NCBI GenBank assembly: GCA_001632435.1
Contig: KV424066.1
Span: 2,198-66,197, forward strand
Source of the DNA: Calocera cornea HHB12733
Lineage: Eukaryota > Basidiomycota > Dacrymycetes > Dacrymycetales > Dacrymycetaceae
Direction of reading: 5' to 3'
DNA length: 64,000 nt
Positions 46,411-57,316 of the stretch are shown in pieces; position 1 is the stretch's first letter, and the number at the start of each line of letters is the position of its first letter. Made by a program: the position numbers and the translations under genes. Under the pieces are notes generated by a model. That model had not been told where the DNA came from. It searched no databases and saw only the letters and a program-made list of their open reading frames with translations.

Positions 46411-47587
46411 TCAACCGTCCACGTTTTCGCACTGCTCAAGAGCCTCCAACGTATCAAACTTCTCTGCTGCTGACGGGCTGGAGGAAATAGTGGGATAGTG
46501 CCATGCTCCACTTCCCGAAGTACTGTTCCGAATTGTAGGTTCGTTTGTGGCGTCAGTAAGCTGCTGAACCAATAGAATGCCATGAACGGTTTCTAGCGCA
46601 TCTTGAAGTGCGGTGAAGCAGGCCGCGACATCCTCGCCCTCATACTGGACCTTTCTGAACATCTTGCTTCTGGGGTTAGAGGCAAGTGTAATAATTCCGC
46701 GGAGAAGGCGACGCAGATGATCGTCTGGAACTGCCGAGAGGACCGTTTCTATATGTCCGGGGTCGGTTGGGGAACCACTAGCCGCCATACTCTGATATAG
46801 CTGCTTGCCATTGTGAGGGAGAAAAGTACCGCTTTGCGAAGCTGCTCTTCTTGATCCCTGAGATGCGGCTGAGCGAACGGGGGTGCTGCTCGTGGCTAGG
46901 CTTGGGAGATCGAAATCGTCGTCGTCCGTCCTCTCGATTACAGCAGTCTCTATGTCTACTCCACCTGCACCCTCGAATGCGGGGGGGAAAGCAAATTCGG
47001 TCGGATGGACTTGTGATCCCTCGAACGCCTTCCGCTTCTCTGTACTATCCAATCAGCACATTCCATGGAAATACTGAATTCCATACCAAGGTTCTCCAGG
47101 TAAGTGTTCAACGAGCCGTCGAAGTTCACCCGTGAAACGTAAAGCTTTGAAAAGTGTCAGCGTACGTGTCGGGAGGATAGGTCTCCAACTTGGGAGCCGG
47201 GACGCACGTCCAGTTCTTTGTAGCCTTTCTTCAGATGTCGACGAATGATTTTCAGCATTATGGCAGACCAGCCCATCTTCTTTCGCTCTTTACAGTGCTC
47301 ATTAGCGCGAGCGATTGGTCTATGCGTAGGCTATGATAATCAGATGATAGGCGTGGAGCGAGCTGCACATACTCTTTCAGCCGCTCCAGAATTCTATCCC
47401 ACTCATCCTGCGGCATACCCAATTCCTGAGTGCGTGTCGAGAGCTCGTTAATCTTTTGCAAGAGGTCCTGCGTCTTCGCTACGGCGTTACTGTAGTCATT
47501 CTCCTTCGTGTACTTGCTGATCCAGCAGACACCTCGCACCAGGACAACCATAACAGAGAGCGCTGCGCCGATACTAATCGGCTCCAT
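46411..47587 (-). CDS. Protein with hydrophobic N terminus, divergent from kinase locus 4
   Basis: Four exons (47587-47373, 47287-47208, 47144-47087, 47044-46411) join in phase to 328 residues. It begins MEPISIGAALSVMVVLVRGV, one hydrophobic helix at the very N terminus, followed by amphipathic helical segments (AVAKTQDLLQKINEL, DEWDRILERLKE) and a long, mostly disordered, Ser-rich C-terminal region with a helical patch (DDHLRRLLRGIITLASNP). No domain recognised with certainty. The start resembles fungal HeLo-like or STAND N-terminal segments. It faces kinase locus 4 across 535 bp, like the gene at 32310 beside kinase locus 3. Confidence 0.6.
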
Positions 47588-48122
47588 GAAGGTGGATAAG
47601 GGGGATAAGACAGTACGAAAATAATTTCGGTTGTGAGGTAGTCAAGTCTCACGGCCAGCTGCTTTATGCATCTGCTTAGGATAATAGTATCAGTAGGCAA
47701 GCTCAACTGCTCAACCCTTCTTCTTCAACGAGAGAGCATCCATCGAATTCGTGACGCATATGAGTTGTTCCATTATATTGTGAACTTGAGGCTGTTGTGC
47801 TTAGAGACGAAGACAAACATAGCTTGGATACCTTTGTTGTGTTGTGGGACAATAGGAGAGTTTCAGTACGGGTAGAAAAACTTCCTGGAACGATAAAGAT
47901 AGCTCAAAGGTAAGTGTACAGCCACATCACTAATGTAGCAAGGGGACCGGGACGCGAGGTGCCCTTTGTTCTGTACCGGTCCACGCTAGGACCGGCGTCT
48001 GGATCTTTCCTGAACTCCGCAGATTCATCCATCCTGCTTGACTTGTTGCTCTGCGTGGGCTTCCTTTACCGCTGCCTCAAAACTAGTCGCTTTGCCCTTG
48101 CGAGCTTCGCGCCCTCCCACTC
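47588..48122. promoter_or_regulatory. Putative bidirectional promoter
   Basis: A 535-bp spacer between the divergent starts at 47587 (minus) and 48123 (plus), close in length to the 552-bp spacer at locus 3. Assigned by position only. Confidence 0.35.
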
Positions 48123-49602
48123 ATGCAGACTACGGTGAAGACTGCCATCGATGTTGCGCAAGCAAGGCGGACCGCACGTCCCTCTCAGCATACGCCTACA
48201 ATAGCGACCAGTAGCGCGGCAGCCGAAGCGACCAGCGATGCTAATGCACCCTACTCTCTGAATTACACTGAGCGAAATTGGGCGTGGATGTCAGGGGTGT
48301 TGGAGAAAGCGGGCTACAGACTACGGCCTCGATACCGAAAGGGCTGGGTTGGGTCTTGGGTTGGCACTAAGAAGAAGCCCGAGCTTTGTGAGGATAGTAT
48401 TTACATGTCGGTGCGCACTGTCCTACACTATTCGTCTCCTTGAAGCCTTACTGAACCGTCTTTGAGAGCAGCGGGTCGGCACAATCATGGATGCCGTACG
48501 CATATCGGATGGACGTCAGGTGCTCTTAAAACTTTGGAATGACGACGTCCGAGATGGACCGGAGTTAGCACCCCTGCGATACTTCTCTGATCCTGTCCGC
48601 CGAAACGATCCTCGCAACCATGTCGTACCTTTGCTTGACCGCTTCTCAATCTCGACGGCCAAGCACTTCTTCAAGTTGATACTCGTAGAGCCCTTGTTGA
48701 GGGACTGGGGGGATCCCCCCTTCGTCATGGTCGCTGAGGCTTTGCAATTTATGTTGCAACTCATCGAGGTTCGTATGTAGCACGACTGCTAGTTCACTGC
48801 ATGTTCTCACACCGCTTCCTGTTTTAGGGTCTGGAATACTTGCACGAGCATAGAGTAGCTCATGGGTATGCCAGTATCGTCATTGGGGAGCATCGCACTG
48901 ACAGCTTGTGTTATAGCGACATTCACAGCGGCAATATCATGATGGATCCCTCGGACTTGTTCCCAGATGGTTTTCATGGCGCCTTCAACTGGAACCCTCG
49001 TCGAGAACAGTTCGACAAGCACATCCGCAAGCGATCGCGATTAGAAACACCAGTCAAGTACTACTACATTGACTTCGGCTCCAGTGTGCAATACAAAGAG
49101 CCTCAAGATGCATATTTAGTTGCCCCCGGATGGACTGTATGGCAATGTCCCGAAATGGCAGGTGGGCAAGAGAGCCGCTACGATCCCTTCAAGGCGGATG
49201 TCTATGCTCTGGGCTTGACGCTGTTGTTCGAGATAAACGTGAGATCCCCCTCAGTAATTCTGAGCGTTGAACATCCTCTGACGAATTCGAAAGCGGCGCA
49301 CGGGACTGGAATTTGTAATCCCCACGCTCATCGATATGATATCCGAGAATCCCGACGCCAGACCCACGATGAAAGACGTTAGAGAGTCTTTCAAGACCAT
49401 GCTTTCAGGACTGACGGCTCAAAGAATGCGAAGACGGATAGGCTGGCCAGACGATGAGGATGAGGATCCTCTGGCCCATATTCGCGACTGGGGCGAGTAT
49501 CTCCGACTGTTGCGTCAATCCTATTGGTATGGACTGCCGAAGGACATTTTACCGGAACCAAAGAAGACGAGTTCCTGGTTGAAGCGGTTTCAGCTCTTGT
49601 AG
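48123..49602 (+). CDS. Intact protein-kinase-like gene (kinase locus 4)
   Basis: Five exons (48123-48410, 48472-48768, 48828-48865, 48917-49238, 49294-49602) join in phase to 417 residues. It carries the family N-terminal signature RPRYRKGWVGSWVGTKKKP...CEDSIY, beta-3 lysine VLLKLW (K116), catalytic loop DIHSGNIMMD (D209) and DFG in YYYIDFGSSVQY (D260). The C-terminal RRIGWPDDEDEDP and WYGLPKDIL are family features. Exon lengths 297, 38 and 322 are identical to locus 3. All catalytic residues are kept. It is divergent from the gene at 46411-47587. Confidence 0.9.
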
Positions 49603-50828
49603 CCGCGCGAAGCATGCATAGTTACTTGACTGCTTATTTCGTGATAACTCGAGAGCGATTTTTCGGACTCCGTTTGGGAGGCTTCATGGCTGCGTTCGGC
49701 CAACTCCTGAAGATTTCATGAATGTAATGACACCAGCTATCCGCGGGGAGATAAAATCACGTAGATCAGTGTGTGGGGTCATCCTTCTGTGAGACTGCAT
49801 CAATATTTGAGTTTAGCACCACAGTCTAGGCGGCGGACTATCTGACTAAGGCCCGCCCGTCGCCGAACCCCTTCTGCATCGAAACCAGCGTCTACTATCT
49901 AGAGATCAGACGATGCAACCGACTGCATCAATCTCGCGTAGTGCAATATAGGAGAGTCGAGCACTATTGGATTGATCAGCACAGCCTAGAGTCGATGGTC
50001 TATTATGGAAGTCTGGAGGGTTGATGCAGACCAGCGCCGCTGCGTACGACGTTGCTTCCCTACTGTCGTCACATTACCTGGGTATGTATGTGTGATGGAG
50101 AAGCGAGGGGCGCTCTGTTGGAAGTCGGCGACCGGGATAGGCAGACGACCAGCTTGGCGTGGGGTAAAGGTGCTCTGTTGCAAACTTGTACCGGTACATG
50201 TAGGCATAGGGTAGGCATATATACTATGATGCATAAGGCATATGGGCCAAATCGCCGGATGGATCAGTCACAATGGCCGAGTGGCCGAGTGTGTCCGAGA
50301 CACTTCCAATACGCTCCAGCGCAGGAGACATAGCTTCTCGGCTGATACCTGCTCAACAAAGGCAACAATAAATGACGCACGAGACCTCTCTCGCTACGAG
50401 CGTAGCGGTCCAAGTCGATGGTAGCAAGATCCCGGCGACTGGTTCGTTGGTTCATACGAGCGGGCGTCGAGGTGGACAATGGGCGGCGAGCCTGACGTTG
50501 GAGTTATCGTCCGTAATCGAGAGTTTCGCCGGACTCGCCTCCCGACCGGCGGCCGAGCTTAGTAACGTCTCACAGAAGCTAAGGCGGGCGGGCAGTGCGA
50601 CCGTTGGGTGGCCAAACCACCGTGTTGCTCGGGCAATAATGGCGAAAGATGCCGAAACAGTCGCATGGCGCTAACCCACTCCGGCGATAGTGGGGTGTCC
50701 CACCGTTACTTTGAGCCTGAGGGGGCATCGCAAGGAAGTTGATAGAATTATGCGTAGAACATGTGTTAGCCCCTTACAGCGACGCTGTCAGCCGTCACCT
50801 CGGTGATAGCCATCGCCCCGATCCCTAG
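49603..50828. other. Gene-poor stretch
   Basis: About 1.2 kb without a supported gene. Frames on both strands near 50.0-50.7 kb are short and have no motif. Confidence 0.35.
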
Positions 50829-51267
50829 CTATCCTGCCAGCGTCGCCTCGTCCGCCCAATCGCCCTCACGGAAAGACTTAATTCGTGCCTCGCCGGGTTC
50901 GGAAACCCAAGCATTCTCCGCCAACTTGAGCAAGTGCCGTGCTGTGCGACCTTGTTCATGGGCGTGCCCGAACCCGGGATGCTGCGGCAAGAAGTCAAGC
51001 AGGACCTTGAGCCACTCTTGTGAGACATCCTGAAGGAAGGGGGCTTGGCCTCGGACAAATGCAGGCACGGATTTCAAGCCCTCAAAGTCCAGGAAACGAA
51101 GCTTCATGGCCTTCTTGTCTTGGACGACTGCGATGACGTTGTGCAGGCTCCACATATCGCGAGCCCGAGGACCGTTGAGACTGAGCGGGCCGCCAAGCAC
51201 GCTGTCCGGGACCTCGTCGATGAGTTGTTTGACGCGCTCGATGTACGCAGGATCGGTTGGGTCCTTC

Positions 51268-51272
51268 GTGCC
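51268..51272. repeat. Ty3 target-site duplication GTGCC (left)
   Basis: GTGCC directly flanks the LTR and is repeated at 57751-57755, giving a 5-bp duplication typical of Ty3/gypsy integration. Confidence 0.9.
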
Positions 51273-51694
51273 TGTCAGGATTGCGGGTCGGGCAGGTTCA
51301 GGTAGGTTCAGGTAAGCGAGGGTCGGGGTTCAGGTACCGGCTGGGATAGGTCGCGTCGAGCCGGGGGGGACAGGACAGAGGGGGAGAACAAGCTGGGATT
51401 GACTAGGGACAGGTACAGGGGGAAGCAAGTACGAGGAGAGAGAGAGTTGACACGACAGGGTGTAACTACCGTGCCGGGCACGCTATATATACGGTACAGC
51501 ATCTTGTGGCGCTGCGGGCCAGAGACAGGCCCAGGACTCATTCCAATGACATGGACGGGTCCTATAATTCCGTACGGTCCGGGTACATGTTTCGGATGTC
51601 CGGTTATTAGCTTGGCTGAGGTTCAGGTAAGGGAGGTGATGTTCCGGGAGGTTCAGGTAAGAGAACCCTGGCGGCCCGGAGGTGGTTCCTGACA
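51273..51694 (-). repeat. 3' LTR of the Ty3 element
   Basis: 422 bp, terminal inverted TGTCAGGA/TCCTGACA. It contains the TATATATA box and several GGTTCAGGTA motifs. One visible difference from the 5' LTR (C/G near 51509). Confidence 0.95.
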
Positions 51695-51709
51695 TCATCC
51701 CCTTCTTAA
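51695..51709 (-). promoter_or_regulatory. Polypurine tract
   Basis: On the minus strand AAGAAGGGGATGA directly precedes the 3' LTR, as expected for the plus-strand primer. Confidence 0.7.
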
Positions 51710-51732
51710 GGGTCGAGCACCTGCGAGACAGG

Positions 51733-54700
51733 CTATTGATCTGCACGATGGCGAGGCTGAGCCACACGTCCAGAGCGCAGGGTGGTTTGCTGGGGTGGAA
51801 CATAGGAGTGACGGAGATCCGAGGCACCAGGCAAGGGCTCCATTGGTTCAAGCGGCGGAATATCCAAATGAGGGGGTGTAGGGAGTGAGGGCAAGACTGG
51901 GGAGTCCGGGGGAGTGGTGAATGGGGACAAGGGAATGTCTGGGAGTGGTGAGAGTGGATGCTCTCCGGGTTCAGGTGAGAAGAACTCCAGAGGTTCAGGT
52001 AAAGGTGCATAGACCGCAAGTTTGGCGGGTTTGGGCCGTCGGGGGTGCCGGCGGTGAAAGCGCTCTATCAGCTCATTGACCTCAGTTGATAGGTCGGATA
52101 GAGGGATCCAAGCACGCTCAGCGATAGGCTGATCCTTGAAGTTGACAAGGTATTCAAACCGTTGTCCAATTTTCCGGACGTCAAGGACGTCATCCACTTG
52201 ATACCAGGGTGAACCATCCGGGTCGATGTACACAGGTTCAGGTATAGGGGGAACTCGTCCTTCCACATTGTCTGGACTGGTGTAGGGCTCGAGTAGACTG
52301 ACATGGAAGACTGGGTGTAGGCGCCGCATAGGTTCAGGTAAGGCAAGGAGATATGCCCGGGTGCCCACAGGGCGGATGATCTTGAACGGACCAAGCTTCC
52401 GGTAGTCAAGCTTGTCAGACGGGCGGGTAGTCTTGATATTCCGGCGGAGTAGCCAGACCTGCTGACCGGGACGGAATGGTGGGGGCGGTTGCACGCGCCG
52501 GTTGTAGGTGCGAGTATAGTCCTCCTGCGCATGCCGGAGCTCCGCCTTCAGTTCTTCATGAACATGTTGGAGACTGTTGGCAAAGTCTTCAGATGCGGGA
52601 ACTCTGGGCTGGTCTGCAACCATTGGTGCATAGGCGGGGTGGAAGCCATAGTTGGCATAGAAGGGGGAGACTTGCGACGAGGTTGAGGTATGGCTGTTAT
52701 AAGCAAACTCGGCAAGCGGGATGAAGCTGCTCCAGTCGTCCTGTTGGTATGAACAGTAGGACCGGAGATACTGCTCTAGTTCCTGGTTGACGCGCTCAGT
52801 CTGCCCGTCGGTTTGCGGGTGGTAGGCTGTTGAGGCGCGGGGCTCTACCTGAACCAGCTCAAGTAGGCGCTTCCAGAACTGGGAGACAAACACGGAGCCC
52901 CGGTCAGAGATGATGGAGGTTGGGAATCCATGAGGGCGGAAAATGTGCTGCAGGAACAGCTGAGCAAGTTCCGAGGCGGAGATGGTTTCTTCGCAGGGGA
53001 CAAAGTGTGCCATCTTGGTGAAGCGGTCAACTACAACCCATATGGAGTCATAGCCTTGTGAGCGGGGTAGCTTGACAATGAAATCCATAGATATGGACTC
53101 CCAGGGGCGGCCTGGGACATCCAGTGGTTGGAGAAGTCCGTAGGGCTTGTGACGGGGTGCCTTGGTCCGTTGGCAGAGGTCACACCCAGTGACATACCGG
53201 CGTACATAGGCACGCATACCGGGCCAGGAATAGTCCCGACGGACACGGTTGTAGGTTCCAGCTCGGCCGGGATGTCCGCTGGTGACGGAGTCATGGCAGA
53301 GCTTCAGGATTGAGGCACGGAGTGGGGCAGGGATGTACAGACGCCCGTGATGGAAGACAAGGTCATCCTGAACAGTGAAGTCGGTGTTGGCTGTCTCTAT
53401 TGCCTCATGCCATTCTTCATCATCCTGGAGTGCAGTCTTGAGCTCCTGGGTTGCCTGCTCTGGTGGGAATGTGTAGAGTGCGGAAATCACCGCTTGTAGA
53501 GGTTCAGGTAAGGACCAATTGCGGGCCTGGGGCACTTGGGGAGGTTCAGGTAAGAGCCCCAGTGGTTCAGGTAGGACCTGGTATGCTCTTGGAGGGTTGG
53601 GTAGCGCTCCCTGAGGTTCAGGTATAGAGGGTGATGGTCCGTGTGTGGTTGCCTGAGGTTCAGGTAAAGGCAACGTGACGGAGTTGAGGTCCTGAGGTTC
53701 AGGTAAAGGCAACATGACGGAGTTGAGGTGCTTGGGCATGATTAGTGCCTTGTGCTGGGCCATTAGGACCTCATCCCCTTCTTTAGGGACGTAGTCAGGG
53801 CGTCGGGATGGTGCATCAGCCGGGTTGAGCTTTCCGGGCAGATGGGACAGGCGGAAGTTGAAGTCAGCCAGGAATAGCGACCAACGAGCTTGACGACGGT
53901 TCAGATGGCGGGATGTCATGAAGTACTCGAGGTTCTTATGGTCGCAGAGCACGGTGACGGGTGTTTCTGTGCCGACCAGCCATGCACGGAATGCACGGAA
54001 TGTCTCGATGATGGCAAGCATCTCCTTATCGTGAATTTCGTAGTTGATCTCTGCGGGGGAGAACTTCCGGGAGAAGAATGCAACGGGGTGCAGGGTGCCA
54101 GCAGTATCGGGCTGATGTATGATTCCCGATAGTGCGAAGTCAGAAGCATCAGTGATGACAGAGAGCGGGAGCACTGGGTCGAAGTGCTGGAGCACCGGTG
54201 CGGTGGTAAACGCAGAGCGGAGGGCATGGAAGCTTTCCAGGGCCTCGGGTGACAGCTGGAAAGGTTCAGGTAAACCGACTTTCTTCTTGAGAGGTTCAGG
54301 TAAACCAATTTTCTTCTTAGTGGCCGCATACAGGGGCAAGGCAAGATGCGAGTAGTGAGAGATGAAGCGGCGGTAGAAGTTGGTGAACCCAAGCCATGCC
54401 TGAACCTCTTTGACAGATTCAGGTATAGGCCAGTCACGGATGGTGTCGAGTTTTGAGGGGTGCATTGCAATACCTGAACCTGAGATTTGGTATCCGAGGA
54501 ACTCGATACTGCTTTGGTTGAATGCACACTTGCTGATGTTACAAAATAGGTCACCGGATCTGAGGCGATGGAGCACCATGGCAACGTGCCGGGTATGCTC
54601 TTCCGGTGTTGTCGAGAATATCAGGATATCGTCAAGGTAAACAACGCAGATGATGTCAAGGAGGTCACGGAGGACATCTTGGATATAGGCTTGGAAGACC

Positions 54701-56337
54701 GACGGGGCATTGGTGAGACCCATCGGCATGACCAGGTATTCAAAAAGGCCGAGGTGAGTGCGGAAGGCGGTCTTCCACTCTTCACCCGGTGCAACACGGA
54801 TCAGGTTGAATGCCGATGTCAGGTCCAGCTTGGTGAAGATTCTGGAGCCTTGGACACGGTCTAGGAGGTCGGAAATGAGGGGCAGAGGGTACCGATTCCG
54901 CTTGGTGATGGCATTCAGGCCACGGTAATCAACACACAGGCGGAGTGAGCCATTAGCCTTCTTCACAAAGAGAATAGGCGAGGCAGCCGAGCTGGTGGAA
55001 CGCCGGATGAACCCCTTCTTGAGGTTCAGGTCTATGTAGGAGACAAGCTCCTGTCGTTCAGGTACAGATAAGGAGTATATCGGGCCGAAGGGGGGTGTCT
55101 TTCCATCTTCGAGCTCAATAGTGAGGTCGTATGGTCGGTGTGGGGGTAAGGTCTGTGCCTCGGAGGGCGAGAAGACCGACAGGTAGGCGTGATACTTGGC
55201 TGGGACCTTGGAGAGAAGTTCCATCTCAGTAGGTGGTAGGTCAAAGGGCAGGGCATCTCTGTTGTCCCGGTTGTCCGGCGGTGGCACGGAGCGTAGGGAG
55301 CCAGGGGAGCGTGTTTCCTGCTGTTCTTCAACTGTAGACCGGCCAGATGGGGCAGAGACAGGCTGGGAAGGTGCCGATAATGGCCAGGGAGGTTCAGGTA
55401 ATGTCCTCAGAGGTTCAGGTAACCACTCTTGAGGTTCAGGTAAAGACGACAAGTGCTGTATTGCCGCTATTTGAGGTTCAGGTAAGAGGGTACGTGGTGA
55501 TTTGGTACCCAAGGGCGGAACGGGGCGTTTACCCAGCTGATCAGGCTTGGGCGCAGGCTGGGACAGAGGTCGGGAGGTGCTGAGGTGCAGTCCTAGGCCG
55601 ACAGACATGACAGAGTTGGGCTTGGTGGAGTTAAGGCCGGAGCCTATACTCGGAACCACGGCTGGTGCAGAGAGACCACAACACGAGAGCTTCAACTGGT
55701 TGCGCACCCAGTCAATCGCAGGATTGTGATGTCGGAGCCAGTCAAGCCCCAGGATGACGGGAAAAGATACCTGAACCACCCCGAGTTGCAGATACTCGGA
55801 GTGAGACAGGACAGAGAGCCGGGTAGAGATGGAATGTGTGACCGCTCCGGAGACCAGGGGACGGTTGTCCACTGTGAACACCGGGAGAGGTTCAGGTAAG
55901 GTATCAAGCGGCAGGGAATGTCGCTTCGCTAGGTCCAGAGAGATGAAAGAGGCCGTCGCACCGGAATCCACAAGTGCATAGGTGGGGATGCTCTTGTGGC
56001 CCGGGAATGATAGTGACACCGGTACTGTGAAGTGGGCCTTGGACCGGGGAGCCTTCAACATGTGTGCTGAGAGCGGGAAACAAGGCGCACTAGCGCTCTT
56101 GGGAACCGCGGCGGCACTGGCTGAGGTTCCGGTATGGCCGGAGGATGGGGGCGCTGTCCCAATCAACTCCGCAGGGTTAGGGACAACTAGTCCTGCGGGC
56201 TGGAGTTTTCCTGGCTGCCTGAGATCGCATTGATGCGGGCAGACGAGCCAGAAGCCTTCACAGCTTGGCGGGATGTGTTTTTGGGCTTGACGGGGCAGGC
56301 TGTGGCGAAGTGACCTGAACCTCCACAGTAGAGGCAC
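51733..56337 (-). CDS. Pol polyprotein of the Ty3 chromovirus
   Basis: One open frame of about 1530 codons in the -1 frame relative to gag. In order: aspartic protease (ALVDSGATASFIS), reverse transcriptase with YLDD in VVYLDDILIFS, RNase H (VITDASDFALSGI), integrase with an HHCC finger (HDSVTSGHPGRAG...CDLCQ) and the DDE core (SMDFIVKLP, ISDRGSVFVS, TDGQTERVNQELE), and a C-terminal chromodomain-like part (FEYLVNFKDQPIAERAWIPL). The chromodomain places it among chromoviruses, which target chromatin. No internal stop was seen. About 16 copies of the peptide LPEP(L/Q/P) are scattered between and even within domains, coded by the TTACCTGAACCTC motif. Its start is by frameshift in the 56187-56337 overlap, so the 5' coordinate is the open-frame limit. 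Confidence 0.93.
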   Translation of the reverse strand: MPLLWRFRSLRHSLPRQAQKHIPPSCEGFWLVCPHQCDLRQPGKLQPAGLVVPNPAELIGTAPPSSGHTGTSASAAAVPKSASAPCFPLSAHMLKAPRSKAHFTVPVSLSFPGHKSIPTYALVDSGATASFISLDLAKRHSLPLDTLPEPLPVFTVDNRPLVSGAVTHSISTRLSVLSHSEYLQLGVVQVSFPVILGLDWLRHHNPAIDWVRNQLKLSCCGLSAPAVVPSIGSGLNSTKPNSVMSVGLGLHLSTSRPLSQPAPKPDQLGKRPVPPLGTKSPRTLLPEPQIAAIQHLSSLPEPQEWLPEPLRTLPEPPWPLSAPSQPVSAPSGRSTVEEQQETRSPGSLRSVPPPDNRDNRDALPFDLPPTEMELLSKVPAKYHAYLSVFSPSEAQTLPPHRPYDLTIELEDGKTPPFGPIYSLSVPERQELVSYIDLNLKKGFIRRSTSSAASPILFVKKANGSLRLCVDYRGLNAITKRNRYPLPLISDLLDRVQGSRIFTKLDLTSAFNLIRVAPGEEWKTAFRTHLGLFEYLVMPMGLTNAPSVFQAYIQDVLRDLLDIICVVYLDDILIFSTTPEEHTRHVAMVLHRLRSGDLFCNISKCAFNQSSIEFLGYQISGSGIAMHPSKLDTIRDWPIPESVKEVQAWLGFTNFYRRFISHYSHLALPLYAATKKKIGLPEPLKKKVGLPEPFQLSPEALESFHALRSAFTTAPVLQHFDPVLPLSVITDASDFALSGIIHQPDTAGTLHPVAFFSRKFSPAEINYEIHDKEMLAIIETFRAFRAWLVGTETPVTVLCDHKNLEYFMTSRHLNRRQARWSLFLADFNFRLSHLPGKLNPADAPSRRPDYVPKEGDEVLMAQHKALIMPKHLNSVMLPLPEPQDLNSVTLPLPEPQATTHGPSPSIPEPQGALPNPPRAYQVLPEPLGLLPEPPQVPQARNWSLPEPLQAVISALYTFPPEQATQELKTALQDDEEWHEAIETANTDFTVQDDLVFHHGRLYIPAPLRASILKLCHDSVTSGHPGRAGTYNRVRRDYSWPGMRAYVRRYVTGCDLCQRTKAPRHKPYGLLQPLDVPGRPWESISMDFIVKLPRSQGYDSIWVVVDRFTKMAHFVPCEETISASELAQLFLQHIFRPHGFPTSIISDRGSVFVSQFWKRLLELVQVEPRASTAYHPQTDGQTERVNQELEQYLRSYCSYQQDDWSSFIPLAEFAYNSHTSTSSQVSPFYANYGFHPAYAPMVADQPRVPASEDFANSLQHVHEELKAELRHAQEDYTRTYNRRVQPPPPFRPGQQVWLLRRNIKTTRPSDKLDYRKLGPFKIIRPVGTRAYLLALPEPMRRLHPVFHVSLLEPYTSPDNVEGRVPPIPEPVYIDPDGSPWYQVDDVLDVRKIGQRFEYLVNFKDQPIAERAWIPLSDLSTEVNELIERFHRRHPRRPKPAKLAVYAPLPEPLEFFSPEPGEHPLSPLPDIPLSPFTTPPDSPVLPSLPTPPHLDIPPLEPMEPLPGASDLRHSYVPPQQTTLRSGRVAQPRHRADQ

Positions 56338-57281
56338 AAGTTCTTGTCAACGCGCCGTTTGCGCTCAGCGGGGGTCAGGGGGCCCCGTACAGCGTCTATG
56401 TCCATTGGGACAGATCCGTCAAAGTAGGAGGTTGACGGTCCGTTGGTTCCAGTTGAGGTTCCGGTGTTACCTGAACCTCTGTTCTGGCGGAATTTGGGTT
56501 GCTGGGCCGGACGGTGATCAGACCGGAGTTGGTAGAGGCGATTATCAATGTCTATAGCTGCTCTCATGAGGGAGGCGAGATCATCGGGCTTGCCAATTGG
56601 GATGAACTCCTGCTGGACGTCGGTTTTGAGGCCTCGGAAGAATGCCTCACACTGGGACCACTCTGACATGGGGAGGATGGCCACGGTGTCCAGGAACTGG
56701 GCAGCATAGTGGGAGGCTGCCCCGGTCTGCCGGAGCTTGTCCAGGCGGCGGGCAGCAGTGCCCCGGGCATCTGGGTCAGAGAAGTGGCCCCGGAGTGCAT
56801 GCAGGAATGCCGGGTAGTTGTCCATGAGGGCGTCATTGGTGTTCCGGAGGCCCTCAAGCCAGGCGCGGGGAAAATCGTGCTTGGTCATGAAACCAGCAAT
56901 GTAGGTGGTCTTGTGACGGTCCGTGGGAAAGGTGGCAGGACCACCATTATGGATGTTGTCCAGGCATTGTCTCAGGAATGGCTCGAGGCTCTTGGCTTTG
57001 CCGTCAAAGGGCACAGGTTCAGGTGCCCGGATTGACATAGCGGGCCGAGGGGCTGGGGCCTGGACCACAGGTGGGGGAGTGTTTGAGATGTGTTGGAGGA
57101 GCTGAGTAATGCCACCAAGGGCATTACCGATCAGCTGCATGGGATCCGGTCCGGGTGGAGCAGTGTCTAAGACAGGGGGCTGACCGGGCACCGCATCGGG
57201 AAAGTTGTCCGGAAATGCGGGTTCAGCATCAGCCATGTCGAGGAGGGACTGGGAGCTTTGGCTGGGATCCATCGAGTCCAT
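56187..57281 (-). CDS. Gag of the Ty3 chromovirus
   Basis: 364 residues from the first in-frame ATG at 57281 (MDSMDPSQSSQSLLDM). The central capsid-like region includes FDGKAKSLEPFLRQCLDNI, ALRGHFSDPDARGTAARRLD and FFRGLKTDVQQEF. A zinc knuckle CLYCGGSGHFATAC (CX2CX4HX4C) lies near the C terminus. The last 151 bp of the open frame overlap pol, which is in the -1 frame; a CCCAAAAAC run at 56277-56285 lies in the overlap. Confidence 0.92.
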   Translation of the reverse strand: MDSMDPSQSSQSLLDMADAEPAFPDNFPDAVPGQPPVLDTAPPGPDPMQLIGNALGGITQLLQHISNTPPPVVQAPAPRPAMSIRAPEPVPFDGKAKSLEPFLRQCLDNIHNGGPATFPTDRHKTTYIAGFMTKHDFPRAWLEGLRNTNDALMDNYPAFLHALRGHFSDPDARGTAARRLDKLRQTGAASHYAAQFLDTVAILPMSEWSQCEAFFRGLKTDVQQEFIPIGKPDDLASLMRAAIDIDNRLYQLRSDHRPAQQPKFRQNRGSGNTGTSTGTNGPSTSYFDGSVPMDIDAVRGPLTPAERKRRVDKNLCLYCGGSGHFATACPVKPKNTSRQAVKASGSSARINAISGSQENSSPQD

Positions 57282-57316
57282 CAGGCAGACAAGAGACGAC
57301 TCTAGGCGACAAGAGG

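Noticed and set aside
50270..50360. tRNA-like string ggccgagtggccgag
   Set aside because: No cloverleaf can be drawn; the T arm and acceptor stem are missing.
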